This document shows, piece after piece, positions 7,651 through 7,747 of a stretch of DNA of 7,747 nucleotides. The position numbers were made by a program, and so were the translations under genes. The first letter of the stretch is position 1, and each line of letters opens with the position of its first letter. Source of the stretch: Saprospiraceae bacterium (GTDB taxonomy: Bacteria > Bacteroidota > Bacteroidia > Chitinophagales > Saprospiraceae); the NCBI GenBank assembly GCA_007125435.1, contig SLDF01000053.1:1-7747 (forward strand). The letters are read 5' to 3'. The notes below the pieces were generated by a model. That model had not been told where the DNA came from. It searched no databases and was given only the letters and a program-made list of their open reading frames with translations.

Positions 7651-7747
7651 AAGTTTTTTGTTTTATGCCTCCAAATTAACAAGTCTGGGCAATATTACAC
7701 CGATATTAAAATGAATTTTTTTGCTCAACAATATAGCTACTACTTAG

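Noticed and set aside
7672..7679. TTAATTTG on the minus strand as the -7 box of the ATP-grasp promoter
   Set aside because: One mismatch to TAnnTTTG and no -33 element at the right spacing; the upstream region is AT-rich and cut by the window end.

Overview
The window looks like an ordinary, mostly core-genome stretch from a member of the Bacteroidota, possibly a Saprospira-like lineage. The evidence is a BamA with the phylum's typical POTRA and barrel wording ('EYEIGGVRVSGA', 'GGDGLS', 'EYHKWK'), uppS directly upstream of bamA, a TAnnTTTG-type promoter box in front of uppS, and no obvious Shine-Dalgarno sequences. The placement below phylum level is a guess.

Layout: 8-1042 (+) encodes a ligase-associated metallo-beta-lactamase/beta-CASP exonuclease, followed by an ATP-dependent DNA ligase (+) ending at 2648. 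The two form a tight DNA-repair pair. The ligase start is ambiguous: an ATG at 1014 overlaps the exonuclease, while a GTG at 1056 leaves a 13-base gap and fits the family better. The 213-base convergent gap 2649-2861 holds a compact GC-rich block (2653-2784) with internal imperfect direct repeats and small hairpins, then an AT-rich part with a plausible terminator for bamA on the minus strand. On the minus strand, in transcription order, lie an ATP-grasp enzyme of unknown substrate (7650-6427), uppS (6228-5479) and bamA (5405-2862). No gap without a gene reaches 300 bases.

How the genes relate: the exonuclease and ligase probably act together in DNA break or damage repair. UppS makes the C55 lipid carrier for peptidoglycan and surface polysaccharides, and BamA inserts beta-barrel proteins into the outer membrane, so uppS-bamA is an envelope-biogenesis unit. 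The ATP-grasp gene has a 197-base gap before uppS and is probably a separate unit.

I found no phage genes, transposase, CRISPR array, toxin-antitoxin pair, tRNA or rRNA. The only structure the genes do not explain is the GC-rich intergenic block. I do not see a convincing new multi-gene system here.
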